From Aselliscus stoliczkanus (lineage: Eukaryota; Chordata; Mammalia; Chiroptera; Hipposideridae), in NCBI GenBank assembly GCA_033961575.1, contig CM066730.1, positions 114,038,523-114,102,522 on the forward strand: a DNA stretch of 64,000 bases. Reading direction: 5' to 3'. The position numbers were made by a program, and so were the translations under genes. Below the pieces are notes generated by a model. The model worked only from the letters and a program-made list of their open reading frames with translations. It did not search any database and had not been told where the DNA came from. Positions 46,790 to 58,984 of the stretch are shown in pieces. Each line of letters begins with the position of its first letter. The stretch's first letter is position 1.

Positions 46790-47180
46790 TCTAAATACTG
46801 TTATTCATTTATGATGACCTACTATATGTGGGATACACTGTTCTAAGAGAAGAGAACTGATAGAAAATGTCCTTGCTTTCATGAAATTTAGATTCTATTG
46901 GGGATATTTTACAAAGATAAAGAAAGATAATTGTTAGATTAGATAAATAGATATGGGCGGATGTCACATAATGACAAATGCTAGGCAAAAAAAACAGAAA
47001 GAAAGTGAGTGGATGTGTTTTGGGGTATGTTGGGTGCTATTATTATCAGAGAGGTCAGGAAAAGCATTTAACAAAGGGACTAAATATTGATAAAGAGCCA
47101 GCTATCTTAACCTCTAGGCATTTCAAGGAAGTGGGTAAGCAAGGTATAAGAGCCCTGGGGTGGGAACAAGCTTAGTGTGT
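46790..47180 (-). repeat. L2 LINE 3' region, antisense
   Basis: 'gacctactatatgtgggata', then 'ttcatgaaatttagattcta', 'cagagaggtcaggaaaagca', 'ataagagccctggggtggga' follows the reverse complement of the L2 3' region in order. Confidence 0.65.
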
Positions 47181-48725
47181 TGAAATATTGTGTGTTTGTA
47201 GCCTAGAGATAAAAGAGAGTGGGAGGAGAAAAGAGCAAAGTCTGGCCAAGGACAAAATCATGTTGTTTCTCTCTTTTGCTTATCAAACTCTTTCTAGTTA
47301 ATAAAAGGGAATTTCCTCCCAGTGACTGAATCATCACAATTCTGTTACTGGTAGGAGCAGGATAACCTTGTTCAGTTGTGACCAATGTATGTTCCCCTCC
47401 ACACGCATTTTCTTTTAAATCTGTAACTTGTCCCTATTCGGGCCATTAGATATGAGTCTCTAATATACCAATAAAAAGAAAACTCAGAAAACAAAGAAGT
47501 CACTTTCTTGGTTTTTCAACCAGGGAAAGGCAGCACATAATTAAAATAATAATAAAGCACATTCTTGGATTTTCTCCTCAAGATGATGCTAAGATCTCCT
47601 AGTTAGGTAGATGGAAGATGTCTGCACTCTGCCCAGACCAAATTCAGGCAAGAGAAGATACCTGACCTGACTAGCCGCCATCTTCGGAGCTGAAAGCATT
47701 TTGCCAAAGGACTTCTCCATGCTTTACCCCTTCACTAGAAAGTGACGGTCTGCCTGTTTCAGGTTGGGGCCTGTTTTTATGAGTCCCAGTGGGCTCGAGC
47801 CAGTAGCCTGAATTTTAGCACATAGACTCAGTGGGGGATGTGGCTTAAAAGACATTTTGGAACCAGATAGGAATAGATTTTTGAAAATAGTGTTAAATGA
47901 TATAGTGTTAAATAGTATTAAGCCTTTGATGTTAGAGAAGTTACCAAAATATTGAAAACTAAATCAATGGTAGGAATTAAAACACAGCTCATCTACATTC
48001 TTATTCTTTTTTCTTTTTTAAATCTTTAACCTCCATCTGTCTCTTTTTCCTCCTTTTTCTCTTTTTTTTTTTCCTATTGCATACTAAGTATGGGCTTTAG
48101 TGAACCTTTTGGTATAATGAGAAATATAATGCATGGGTCAAACTTTTGAATGTCTGCAAGTCTCCAGTTTGCTAGAATCACGTCATCCTTTTCTTACTAG
48201 TGACAATTCTCTCCCTCTCCCTATACCACTAAAGAAACTCAAAATTATCTTTTCCCTAGACATTGATACTTCTACTAAATTCTGAATCACTGCTCTGTAT
48301 GTAGTGAACTGTATATACTTTGGTTTTCATGACATATAGTACTGCTAGACACTGATGAAATCTGTTTACTTTCCAAAATACTACCTACTGAATGAAAGCT
48401 TTGCATGTAGTAGATTTTATTGAGGATTTAGTCAATGAAAGACAGAAGAAATCATGAAATGGTTTAAAGGCAGATAGATCACAATGTGGCACAGTCAAAC
48501 TATAAAATAAAATTAGATGACTTTCTTAAAATCCTGTCACGACCATCTCTGGAAAATTTCCATTTGTTTTCTCAATCCAGTTTCATCCCTCTACTATGTT
48601 GAAGGTAACCTTCCTTTCTATGTTCACACCCCTCCCCCAAGCTTGCTTGTCCCTCCCTCCAAAGGTAGAGTGGGTTATCTATCTGCTTGATTTATTCCCA
48701 ATTCAAACAAGATAAATGCTAAGAA
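47181..48725. other. Unassigned sequence
   Basis: Only low-complexity pyrimidine patches (48003-48075) stand out. No gene or repeat family is recognised. Confidence 0.3.
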
Positions 48726-48730
48726 CTATC

Positions 48731-49197
48731 TGTATTAGTTAGGGTTCTCCAGAGAAACAGAACCAAAAGAATGTGTATATCACTGGGAAGAGATGTATTT
48801 TAAGGAATTGGCTCATGTGATTGTGGAGGCTTGTTGATTACAAAATCTGATAGGGGAGACCAGCAAGCTGGAGGCTCAGAAAAGTTTTGCAGTTGGAGTC
48901 CAAAGGCGGTTTCCTACAGAATCAGGAAAAGCTGATATTTCCAATGAAGTCTGAGGCTGTCTGCTGGAGAATTCCCTCTTGCTTGGGTGGGGTCAGCCTT
49001 TTGTTTTATTCAGACCTTCAGTTGATTGAATAAGGCCCAGCCACATTATGTAGGGCAATCTGCTTTATTCAAACTCTACTGATTTAAATGTATATATTAT
49101 CCAAAAGCACCATCACCGTAACATTTAAAATAAGGTCTGACCAAATATCTGGTCACTCTGGCCCAGCCAAGTTGATATATGAAAATAAATCATCACA
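48731..49197. mobile_element. Solitary LTR of an ancient endogenous retrovirus-like element
   Basis: A 467-bp unit starts TG (tgtattagttagggttctcc) and ends CA (catcaca), flanked by a 5-bp direct repeat ctatc (48726-48730 and 49198-49202). TG...CA ends with a 5-bp target duplication are the mark of an LTR. The sequence is a common mammalian dispersed repeat; I do not assign its family or strand. No gag, pol or env similarity is present. Confidence 0.65.
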
Positions 49198-49378
49198 CTA
49201 TCCAAACCCAAAAGACAGATGAGAGTGTTTTGCCAAACATAGTTCTTTCCTTTGTGAGTGTCTATAACCAGCTCTTAAACTTATTCCTCTTCTCCTCAGT
49301 ACAGAAAATTCATTCTTTATTTCCAGTTACTTGTTTTCTCTCTCATTTGTCAAGACAAATCAGGAGCTTGGAAGGTGT

Positions 49379-49440
49379 AAGTGTGTGTGTGTGTGTGACT
49401 GTGTGTATGTGTGCATATGTGTGTGCATGTGCATATTGCA
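49379..49440. repeat. (GT)n microsatellite, interrupted
   Basis: GT units with TGCA and TGAC interruptions; the open frames over it are artefacts. Confidence 0.88.
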
Positions 49441-50415
49441 AAAATGTGATTCAATTTGGAAGAGGCAGTCTGATATATAAAAAAAGAAACACTGTTCTGT
49501 CAATCTGAACAAACAACTTTCTAAAATTTTTATTATATTTAACCTATTGACCTCCTCTATATTTTGATGTGAAAAAACTTGCAGTTGAGAAATAAAGGAA
49601 ACTTGCCCATTTTCCCCTCCTCTTGCCCACTCCCCCAAAGATAATTTGTATTCGTGAAATCCAAAGGAATTATTTTGTTTCTATAACTTACAATAAGAAA
49701 AAGGTCTTCATGATAAATTAAAATGAGTAAGCACTGGTAGATTTCAAAGCCTAGAAGTGTTCTAAAGGCTAATATAGAACTCAGAATTTGTTTTAAAAAT
49801 ACTGTGCTATGCTGGAAAATTCATTTAAAAAATGGTAGATACATTTAAGTTTAGAATTTCACAGAATACCTTCCACTGTGAAATCTGCAGTCTTAACAGC
49901 TCACTCTCTTAGTAAGCATGAAGGATATTGTGCATTCCATTTTTACTTGACCTCATTGTTTTCATTATATGCAAATTCTCTGATTGATGTTGGGTTGATA
50001 ATACAAAAGTGTTTGTTGGGGGCTCTTCTATTTTTACTTTCAAGGCCTGAACTTTTATTTGTTTGTATGTCTGTCTGAATGTCTATTACTAAGATGGGCT
50101 TAATTTAAAAATATGCATATACATATATACAAAAGTCGGAATTTACAAAACAGATAAATTGAGGAAGATATTTTTTTTCCCAGCACAATCATGCATATAT
50201 AATATAGCTAAAAGCAGAGTGTTTCTGGCTGAAGGGGGAGCAAATGTTGGGGAAGGTAGAGGACGAAAGTAGAAATTTTCTTGGCCTGCATTTTGCCTCA
50301 TGCAGCAGCCTCCTGTAAATACAGCTTTCAAATTACTGAAGTAGGAGGGAAATGTATCTATCCAGGAAAAACAATCTTCAAAGTGGTGTTTAATAGCTGG
50401 ACATTGAGTTCATTT
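49441..50415. other. Unassigned sequence
   Basis: No gene or repeat family is recognised. Confidence 0.3.
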
Positions 50416-50428
50416 AAAATATATCTTG

Positions 50429-50542
50429 GGCCGGCCGAGTGGCGTGGTGGTTAAGAGCTGGCTTGGGACGCCAGTGGCCCTGGGTCAGATCCCACATATG
50501 AGGGCCAGTGACACTGCCCTCAAAAAATAAAAAAAAATAAAT
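50429..50542 (+). mobile_element. Short tRNA-derived SINE, intact target-site duplication
   Basis: A perfect 13-bp target duplication (aaaatatatcttg at 50416-50428 and 50543-50555) flanks the unit gggccggccgagtggcgtgg...cagtgacactgccctc plus an AAAT-rich tail. It is the least diverged insertion site in the window. Confidence 0.93.
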
Positions 50543-50689
50543 AAAATATATCTTGATATCTGCTCATTCTAATTTCTACTCATTCAAATGAACTACTACC
50601 TGTGAAGTTCATCCCAATTTTTTCCTTGAAGGGAAGAAATCATTGCTGAAGGGAAGAAATAATGTTCCACCAACATGTCATTTCTATAT

Positions 50690-50850
50690 CCTTAGTGCTA
50701 GCCACACTGCACTTTATTATATTGTGAGCTCCTTATGCCAGAGATCACTTTATTTTTGTATCCAAGAACATAATACGGTGCCTGGATCAGAGTTATGTGT
50801 GACCTATCTCATAGTTTGTAGAATAAATGTTTCTTTGAATGACAATAGTC
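50690..50850 (+). repeat. L2 or MIR tail, sense
   Basis: 'attgtgagctccttatgcca', then 'tttatttttgtatccaagaa', 'ggtgcctggatcagag', 'gaataaatgtttctttgaat' is the L2-type 3' tail order. Confidence 0.5.
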
Positions 50851-52290
50851 AGGTTTATCCATATAGCACAGAGTAGGCAACTTTGGTTTTAGGTTTTCCA
50901 CAGTAAACTATTTCTCCCTTTCAAATTCAGTTTGAATAGACTGATGTGTTATCAAATTAAATATAATGCTCTTCATTTACAGAATAAATTAAAATTAATT
51001 TTTCCTTAATGCTTAAAATTGTATGTGCTTCATTGAAATAAGTAAGATGTTTGAGAGATTAGGATCTTAGAACTGTCAAATAATTAGAATTATTGAATTT
51101 TTTTATTATTTTAATATGTTTCAAATTAGAAATTAAAGAGAAATAGTGGATATGAAGAAGTAATGAGAATAAAGCAATCCTGTAATCAAAATTGCAGCTT
51201 CTCCATTCTTCTATCGATGTAAAGTAATGGAGAAAATTTGAAGATAATTACAAGAACAAGAGGTTTAATAGATTCTAAAATCATAGGATTGAAAATTGCA
51301 TCCCAAGATCCCTCTACCATGAGCACTTTGACTGAAATATAGCTTTGATTTTCTTTTGGATCATGAAGGTACAAAACAATTATATTTCTGGGTGATTGGA
51401 GGGTGGGGCATTGAAAATAAGACTGACCCATACTCCTCTCTCAGCTGCCTTCAGATAATCAGTTTTGAAAATCCTAGTCTAATTCATTTAAATTTTTTTC
51501 TAATAGCAAGAAATTTTGACAAGAGAAGGCCCATGCCTAAGAGTAGGGATCATTGTTATAGTACTACTAAAGCAAATGATATTCTGTTCTGCATTGTTTT
51601 ACATTGCTAGGAGCTTCCATTTGGTGGATGGGACTGTGGTTCACAGACCATAACATGCTATGCTATTCCCATTTCCTGGTATTCAAAAAAAAAGCTGTGG
51701 AGGAAATATGCTTCATTCTTGTTTAATAATTAAACAGAAAAGAGCCTCTTTCGGATTCTTTTGAAGTAATCACAAGGAGTTTCTGAAATCTCAGCAAAGG
51801 GAATACCCCATGTGTTTCTTTTCCTCATTGTTCTGATTCCATGTCATGCAAAGGATGAAAGGAACACCCTTAAGAAGAAGACTACTGAAATTTTGACATT
51901 TTAAAACCAAATATGAAAGCTGAGTAGTCACAGGATTAGTTCCTTAAGAATGCATAGCTACACTTTTAAAAGTTAGAGAAACTTTGCAGGGGAACTGACT
52001 GATGTTCAAGGAGCATAAAACATTCTCGAAAAGGTCTAAACTAAAATTTGAATAGTTAAGAAAGAAATACTCAATCAAACTCTATATGAATCTATAGTAT
52101 TGGAGTGGGTTAAAAATAGTTAATATTTACTGAGAAATGAACCAACCCATTTTTGTCATACTCTTTTAAAATATTTGTTTACAGTTATGTGCTTTACAGT
52201 TTATCATTTATTTGTTTTAGATAGTTAAATGGGTTTATAACATTAAAATAATAAGTGTTTATTTTTACATTAGCTATAATGAACCATGAC
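50851..52290. other. Unassigned sequence
   Basis: No gene or repeat family is recognised. Confidence 0.3.
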
Positions 52291-52469
52291 TCACACACAC
52301 ACAGTCTTTTTTGTGTGTTTAATTTAATTTTATTTTTTTCAATAATGTTCAAGGGTTCCAATTTTTCCACATCCTAACCAACAATTATCTTTTTTTTTTT
52401 TAAATAATAGACATCCTAATCTGTGTGAAAAGGTATCTTATTGCAGTTGTTTTCAGTTTATTTTATTTT

Positions 52470-53100
52470 TTGTAAAGATTTTAATCAATATTATATATAG
52501 CTAACATACAATATTGCATTAGTTTCAGGTGTACATTATAGTGATTCAACATTTATATACCTCAAGAAATGATCACCATGATAAGTCCAGCAACCATCTG
52601 ACATTGTACCACACTATCACAATATTATTCACTACATTCCCTATGCTGTACATTACATCCCCATGTCTTATTTGTTTTATAACTGGAAAGTTGGACCTCT
52701 TTATTCCCCTTCCCCTTTTTCTTGCTTTTTAAATTTATCAATTACAGTTGACATTCAATATTATTTTACATTAATTTCAGGTCAGCATAGTGGTTAGACA
52801 TTTATATAATTTAAGAAGTGATCTCCCTGACTAGTCTAGTATCCACCTGGCACTATACATACTTATTACCACATTATTGACCATATTCCCTATGCTTTAT
52901 TTTACATACATACCTGTGACAGTTTTGTAAAGACCAATTTGTACTTATTACTCCCCTTCACATTTTTCCCCTGCCCCCTCAACACCCTCCTATCTATCAC
53001 TCCAACAAATCTAGTACCCATCTGACACCATACATAGTTATTATAATATTATTGACTATATTCCTTATGCCATACCTTATATCCCCATGACTACAGTGTA
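52470..53100 (-). repeat. Tandem sub-units in the family-B 3' UTR
   Basis: Three related units start near 52500, 52745 and about 53000. They share 'aatattattgactatattccctatgct', 'cagcaaccatctgacattgtac', 'gtacttattac' and similar pieces. The fragment at 60.7 kb shows the same arrangement. Confidence 0.7.
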
Positions 53101-53554
53101 ACAATGAATTTGTACTTTTTAATCTCTTCCTCTTTTTCACTCATCCCCACCCCCTCCCATCTGTCAACCATCAATATGTTCTCTGTATCTCAGTTTGTTT
53201 CTGTTTTGTTTATTTATTTTGTTCTTTAGATTCCACATATAAACAAAATCATACTGCATCTGCCTTTCTCTGTCTTACTCTCTACAAAGCACAATACTCT
53301 CCAGGTCCATCCATGCCGCTGAGATGGCAAAAACCCATTTCCTTCCATGGCCAAGCAATATTCCGTTGTATATATGTACTGCCTCTTCTTTATCCATTCA
53401 TCCACCAACAGGCATCCAGGATGCCTCCACATCTTCGCAGTAAACAATACTGCAATGAACGTATGGATGCACATGTCCCCTCGATGTAGTATTTGGGTTT
53501 CTTTAGATAAATACCCACAAGTGGGATTACTGGGTTCTTATTTGTCTCTTGTTA

Positions 53555-53790
53555 TAGCCTTTGTTTTAAAGTTTATTTTGTCTGGTGAAAGTATAGCTAC
53601 CACAGCTTTTTTTTATTTTATTTTTTTTCATTTTCATGAAATATCTTTTTCTATCCCTTTACTTTCCATCTGTGTGTGTCTTTTAATGTGGAGTGATTCC
53701 TTTGTAGGCAGCATATGTAAGGGTTTTGTTTTCCTATCCATTCAGCCTCCTATGTCTTTCCAGTGGAGCACTTAATCCATTTACATTGAA
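53555..53790 (-). pseudogene. Endonuclease remnant of the family-B element
   Basis: Antisense L1 endonuclease start ('ttttcatgaaatatcttttt', 'agtggagcacttaatccatttacattgaaagtaattgctgat'). It is shorter than in element A: the NIYAPN region is absent. Confidence 0.55.
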
Positions 53791-53878
53791 AGTAATTGCT
53801 GATAGATATGTAGCTACTGCCGTTTTATTATACATAAATTTTGATATGTTTTTTTTTCCTATGTTAAAGGAAAGTCCT

Positions 53879-54703
53879 TTAACAATCCCTTGTAATACTA
53901 GTTTGGTGGTAATGAACTCCTTTAGCTTTTTCTTGTCTGAGAAGCTCTTTTATCTGTCCTTCGATTCTAAATGATAGCTTTGCTGTGTAGAACAATCTTG
54001 GTTGTAGGTCCTTGCTTTTCATCACATTGAATATTTTGTGCCAATCCCTTCTGGCCTGCAAAGTTTCTGTTGAGAAATCAGCTGAAGATCTTATAAGAGC
54101 GAACTTATAAGTAACTAGTTGCCTTTCTTTTGCTGCTTTTAGCATTCTCTCTTTGTCTTTAACCTTTGCTATTTTAATTATAATGTGTCTTGGTGTGGGC
54201 CTGTTTGGGTTCATCTGATTTGGTACTCTCTGGGCTTCCTGGACTTGTCTGTCTATTTCCTTTGCCAGGTTAGAAAAATTTTGTTATTATTTCTTCAAAT
54301 AGGTTCTCAATCCCTTACTTTCTCTCTTCTTCTGGTACCTCTTTGATACCAATGTTGTTAAGTTTGGCGGTGTCCCAGAGGTCTCTTAAACTGTCCTCAT
54401 TTTTTGGGATTTGTTTTGTTCTTTTTACTGTTTTTATTGGGTATTTTCTGCTACCTTGTCTTCCAAGTTGCTGATTCAATCATCTGCCTCATCTAGTCTG
54501 TTGGTAATTCCTTCTAGTGCATTCTTAATTTAGGTTTTTTGTACTCTTCACTTCTGACTGGTTCTTTTTTTATGGTTTATATTGTTTTCCATGCTTGTTA
54601 TCTCTTTGTTGAAGTTCTCATTAAGTTCCTTGAGCATCCTTATAACCATTGTTTTGAACTCTGTCACTGGTAGGTTGTTGCCTTCATTTTGTTTATTGTT
54701 CAT
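53879..54703 (-). pseudogene. ORF1 protein gene (family B), broken
   Basis: The C-terminal part is open at 54214-53879 (MNPNRPTPRHIIIKIAKVKDKERMLKAAKERQ, then DFSTETLQARRDWHKIF). The N-terminal part (54703-54220) shows NNLPVTEFKTMVIRMLKELNENFNKE, then a stretch with stops, then LEGITNRLDEADD, and finally the RRM start, so it is more damaged than in element A. Domain order is coiled coil, RRM, C-terminal domain. Confidence 0.75.
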
Positions 54704-54779
54704 TTTCTCTTGTTCTTACATTAGGTATGCATTTTTTCCCTCATTTTGGCTGCCTTTCTGTTTGTTTCTATGTATTAGG

Positions 54780-56317
54780 TAGATCTGCTATGTCTCCCAG
54801 TCTTGGCCAGATGACCTTACATAGTAGGTGCTCCATGGTGCTCTGGCACTGTCTTCTTGATCACCTGGTCTGGGTATTCCAGGAATGTACATTGTGTGGA
54901 TTGTGTGTCTTCCTGTTATAGTTGAGTCTTGATTGCTATTGATACCTCAGTGGGTTGGATTGACCCTCAGGCTGACTGGCTGTGGGGTTTTGCCAAGTCT
55001 ATGCTCATAGGCTGTTGTGCAGGAGGCTGACACCACTGAGTGGGATTCATCCCAGTGAGCTCTGGTGCCTGTTGAGACCACCCTTTTGGTATGCCCCTTG
55101 TGGTGCTGTGTTGTTTGCCTGTAGTCAACTTCCAAGTATTTTGGTTATGGAGGCTCTTGCGAGGGGCTCTGGTGCAGCCACAGGTGACCCACTTCTTGTG
55201 ATTGGCTGGAGACGACCTGCTAGGAGCTACAAAGTGATCCATGATTGCTCGCTGCCTGTGCTAACTCTGGAGGCATCTGGAGAGGCTATGTTGCTATAAC
55301 TGAGGACAGCTGTGAACACCAGTACTGGGCCTGGGGTAGCTCTGCAAAGAGCCTGCTGCTGGCCTCCTTTAAGGTTCAGCCCTGATAAAGCCTTGTGTGG
55401 TACACAAGTTGGGTGAGGCAGGGTCCCAGGGAGTCCCTAGAGTGGAAAGAATTGTGGTCACCAGGTTAATGTAGACTCTGGTTTGGCACCAGTGCTGAGC
55501 TGAGAACTACTCAGCAAAAGTTTGAGAGCACACTGAGGCCAGCTGTCGCCCACCTGGGTCCTTGGGACTCTGATAGTTTTTTAAGAAAGAGTGCAATGTG
55601 GGTGGGGCTATCTGCTCTCAGAGAAAGTGCCTCTGGTGTTGGGGAACGTTTGGAGGGGCATGGTCTCAGTGAGTCAGCAGAGTTGAGCAGCAGAACTTAC
55701 CAGGCCAATCAGAGTCAGATTTGGCTGAGTGGGGGAGGGATTTAACACAGAAAAGATGGAGCTCACCTGTCAGTTATATGAGAAGAGGAGCCCACACAGG
55801 GAAAATGGTGCCTTTCCTCCAGTCCTGGCTCAGATATCCCTGAGTAACCCTCCCTCCACTGGAGCCCAAGGTTAGTGCCTGTGAGTGAGTGCATCTGTGT
55901 GTGGGCTGTTTAAGAGGACATATGAGTTTTCTGCAGCCTTCCATCCTGCTCCAATGGTCGGGATCCCCATTGTTTTTCACAGCCAGATATTGGGGGGGCT
56001 CCTCTTTCTGGCACCAGTACTATGGGCTGGGATGGCTGGTGTGACACTGTGATCTCTCACTCCTCTGGGGGCAATTTCTGTGGTTGAGCTATACCTCCAG
56101 GTTCTCAACCACCACACAGAGGTTTGAGGCCAGCCTGTTTTATGTCTCCACCCCTTCTACTGACATGACTTCTTTATATCCTTAGTTATAAAACTGTTCA
56201 GCCAGACTTCAGGTGGTTCTCCAGTTTGGTTGTTTTATAATGTAGTTGCAGTTTTAATGTGGTCTAGGAAGAAAGCAGGCACAGCGTTTTTCTACTCTGC
56301 CATCTTGGATCTCCTCC
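54780..56317 (-). promoter_or_regulatory. 5' UTR of the family-B element with YY1-like 5' end
   Basis: About 1.5 kb of GC-moderate sequence matches 22259-23866 over its length. The sense 5' end has 'ctgccatcttgg' (complement at 56297-56308), a YY1-type CAAGATGG, the same position as the AAAATGGCGG of element A. Confidence 0.6.
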
Positions 56318-56319
56318 CA

Positions 56320-57059
56320 CACACACAGCCTTTGGCTTATGTGTTTTTTGACCATGGGTAAGTACCACTGCTAGCATGAAAAACCAAATATAATCACAAG
56401 AAAATACATAAGAGGGTAAAAATGTTTCTTGGATGCCAATACTGAAAACCCAAATCCCAGTGTAGGCATTTAGGCAGAAATAACAAGTATAGCATACTGA
56501 GTGCTCTGGCTGGTGTCTCCCCTCTGTGCATCCTTTCTGATTAGTCAGTGCTTGTGCCATTCTGATTGTTGACAGTTTTTTGATGTCATTCATGGTATAT
56601 AAAAAATTATAAAGTGACAGATAACATTAAAATGTGTTCACAACTTACATCTATATATGATTGCCTAGAAAAAGACCTACTGCATATTCACAAGGATATT
56701 CACTGCAGTATTATTTGTTTTGGTAAAAATAAGAGAGACAACCCAAATGCTCATCAATAGAGGAATTAATAAATTCTAGTATACTCTCACTTTGGTATAC
56801 TGTGCAACAATATAAATGGTTGAGGTAGATCTTTTTGTATTTTCATGTAAAATTTATAATATATAGTCTTTATTGAAAAATGTTTCAAATCTACAGAATA
56901 ATATTATTAGTGTTAAAAAAAGAGAGAAATTAATACCCCCATATGTATATGTAAATTCAGAGCCAATGGTCGTGGGAAAAACACATTAAACCAATGACAG
57001 TGATTACCTCTATTGATGGTACATGATAACAGTTACAGGGCTGATTGTCAATCTTATTT
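56320..57059 (+). repeat. L1M 3' UTR, sense (clear part 56680-57059)
   Basis: 56680-57059 contains 'caaggatattcactgcagta', 'acaacccaaatgctcatcaa', 'cagtgattacctctattga' in sense L1M order. 56320-56680 is unassigned. The SINE that follows splits the element at its end. Confidence 0.6.
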
Positions 57060-57076
57060 CCAGTGTCCTTATTTTT

Positions 57077-57535
57077 TTTAATTTTTTAAATTTTTTAAAG
57101 ATTTTATTGGGGAATTGGGGGAGGGGAACAGACAAATTGTGGTCCTTTTTTGTTCTTCAGTCTAGTTGTGGAGGACGTTGCTTCACTGGCCCATGTTGGT
57201 ATCGTCATTGCGCTCTTCCCGGGTGAGGCAGATCGGTCGCCAGCCTCTGGATGGCCACTCACTGCGGCTCTTGGCAGCTCACACCAGCTGCTGGCCGCTC
57301 ACGCTGGCTGCTGGCCACTCACTGTAGCCTATGGCATTCCACTGCAGCAGGGGCTGCAGCCTACACCGTCCTTAGGACTCACAGCAGCCCAGCTCCAGGT
57401 GGGGCTGTTGTTCACCATCTTAGCTGTAGAGGGCAGTGTCATTGGCCCTCATATGTGGGATCCCAATCCGGGCCCTGCTGCTCAGAGCTGGCGTCCCAAG
57501 CCAGCTCTTAACCAATGAGCCACTCGGCCGGCCCT
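57077..57535 (-). mobile_element. Long tRNA-derived SINE, antisense
   Basis: A direct repeat (ccagtgtcct(t/c)attttt at about 57060-57076 and from 57536) flanks it. On the minus strand: head ggccggccgagtggctcattgg, an insert between the head and 'cacatatgagggccaatgac' differing from the 43.2 kb copy, the CAGC-rich sub-repeats (ggccagcagccagcgtgagcgg type), and the CCCCCAATTCCCC tail at about 57108-57125. The plus-strand frames here are artefacts. Confidence 0.87.
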
Positions 57536-57554
57536 CCAGTGTCCTCATTTTTAT

Positions 57555-57980
57555 AAGAGGAATGCATTCAAGTATTATTTGATTAACAAATTTAAAAAAA
57601 TAAATAAGTTTGCTAAGGATATTGAAAAAGAAGCAAGGGTAAAGGATGTTTGGAAATGCATTATGTGTTTTTTTTCTTCTTCATGCCCGGGTAAAGTTCT
57701 TCAAACATGACCCCGTTTTTAGGGATATGACAAGGTAACTGACCTTATACAAAACCCTCCACTCATTGCTAGAACTGAATGTGCTAAGTAAAGAGCAATG
57801 TGTCTTCTCCCCAAATATAAACCTGTATGAAAATGTTTCACCCTAGGGACTTCCCATAAATGTGACCAACTCCTAAAACTAAAGAGATATATAATTGTGA
57901 TACTATAGCTGTGTCCAGGCTTTGATATATTATTTAGATGGGACTGGCATAGCTATAGTAGAGACTAATACTCTGAACCA
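57555..57980. other. Unassigned sequence
   Basis: No gene or repeat family is recognised. Confidence 0.3.
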
Positions 57981-57984
57981 ACCC

Positions 57985-58100
57985 TTAAGTAGAACTTACT
58001 TTGTGTCAGGCACTCTTCTTAGGTCTTTACATGTATTAACTTCATCCATTTTTCCCCAGTTTAAAAGGAAATACCTACTTATTGTAGAAAACTTGAAATT
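57985..58100 (-). repeat. MIR-like fragment, antisense
   Basis: 'aacttactttgtgtcaggca', then 'ttaggtctttacatgtatta' gives the antisense MIR tail. Confidence 0.5.
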
Positions 58101-58695
58101 TTAAAAGACTGAAATTCTGATTATCCTAATGAATCTTTCATTTTAATATTTATCAAGTTATTTTGCTCCTGGAAGATTACATCAAATTTTTTAAAAATAT
58201 CAATCTGAAAAGATGCATAATATGTTTATATGTATTTTCATAAGTAATATATTTGTGTTTACTTTTGCCATGTTTTATGAAATATTTTGTTTGTTTGTTT
58301 GTTTGGTTGGTTGGTTCTATTCTTCCTACTTTCCTGTCTTCTCAGTTTTCTGTGTTTCACAATATAGAATATATGTTGATTTTTTTAAAGCACTAAGCAT
58401 ATTTGGAAGATAAGCATTTTACATTTCTTTAATTTTTCAAAGATAAGTACAAAGGGATAAAATTCATTGTCCTTGATGCCTAACAGACAATTCAGCAGGT
58501 TAGCCAATGGTCTGGTACATTTTAATCTTTGTTAATGTCTGTAGTTGTACATTCAACACATTGTTATACAATTATTATTTTAACCCTATAAACCTTTTCC
58601 ATTACTTGTTAAATTCACCACTGAAACTCATAACCACTGCTAGAAATGTAATTCATAGCCAGATCTGTATGCATATTTTATTATTTAGTAATAAT
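58101..58695. other. Unassigned sequence with a TTTG/GGTT patch
   Basis: A TTTG run grading into GGTT units lies at 58288-58316. Nothing else is recognised. Confidence 0.35.
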
Positions 58696-58696
58696 A

Positions 58697-58920
58697 TAAT
58701 TTAGTAACAACAATAAACATTCACTGTATATTCCCTGTAACTCACAGAGTAAGTACTGTTTTTATCTCAATTTTCATAGAGAGAGAACTAAAATTAAAAT
58801 AGATTAAGCAATTTACCCAAGGTCAGCAGATTAAGCCAATAGTGCCCAAGTTGAGATTTTGAATGCACTTAGTCCAAGGAAGCCTGAACTCTTATAAACC
58901 ACACGATACCACCATAAGAA
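58697..58920 (-). repeat. MIR SINE, antisense
   Basis: 'taactcacagagtaagtact', 'ttatctcaattttcatagag', 'aagcaatttacccaaggtca', 'tgcccaagttgagattttg' runs in MIR order, reversed. Confidence 0.65.
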
Positions 58921-58984
58921 TGCTTTCTTTATCCACCTCCTCTAATGTTGCATTTCATTTTTCAACACGTAGTTATGAGATAGG

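Larger units (their letters stand above)
52309..56317 (-). mobile_element. Full-length HAL1-like retrotransposon, family B
   Basis: Read on the minus strand: 5' UTR (about 56317-54780), ORF1 (about 54703-53880), a short endonuclease remnant (about 53790-53555), and a 3' UTR with tandem sub-units (53550-52470). The leftmost part (52309-52455) is L1-type 3' UTR in a different order ('ccacatcctaaccaacaatt', 'gtgtgaaaaggtatcttatt') and may be a separate or carried-along piece. CA-rich direct repeats (acacacacagtcttt near 52296, acacacacagccttt near 56319) flank it, but they are low complexity. No RT is present. Its 5' UTR is not the same as that of element A. Confidence 0.75.
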
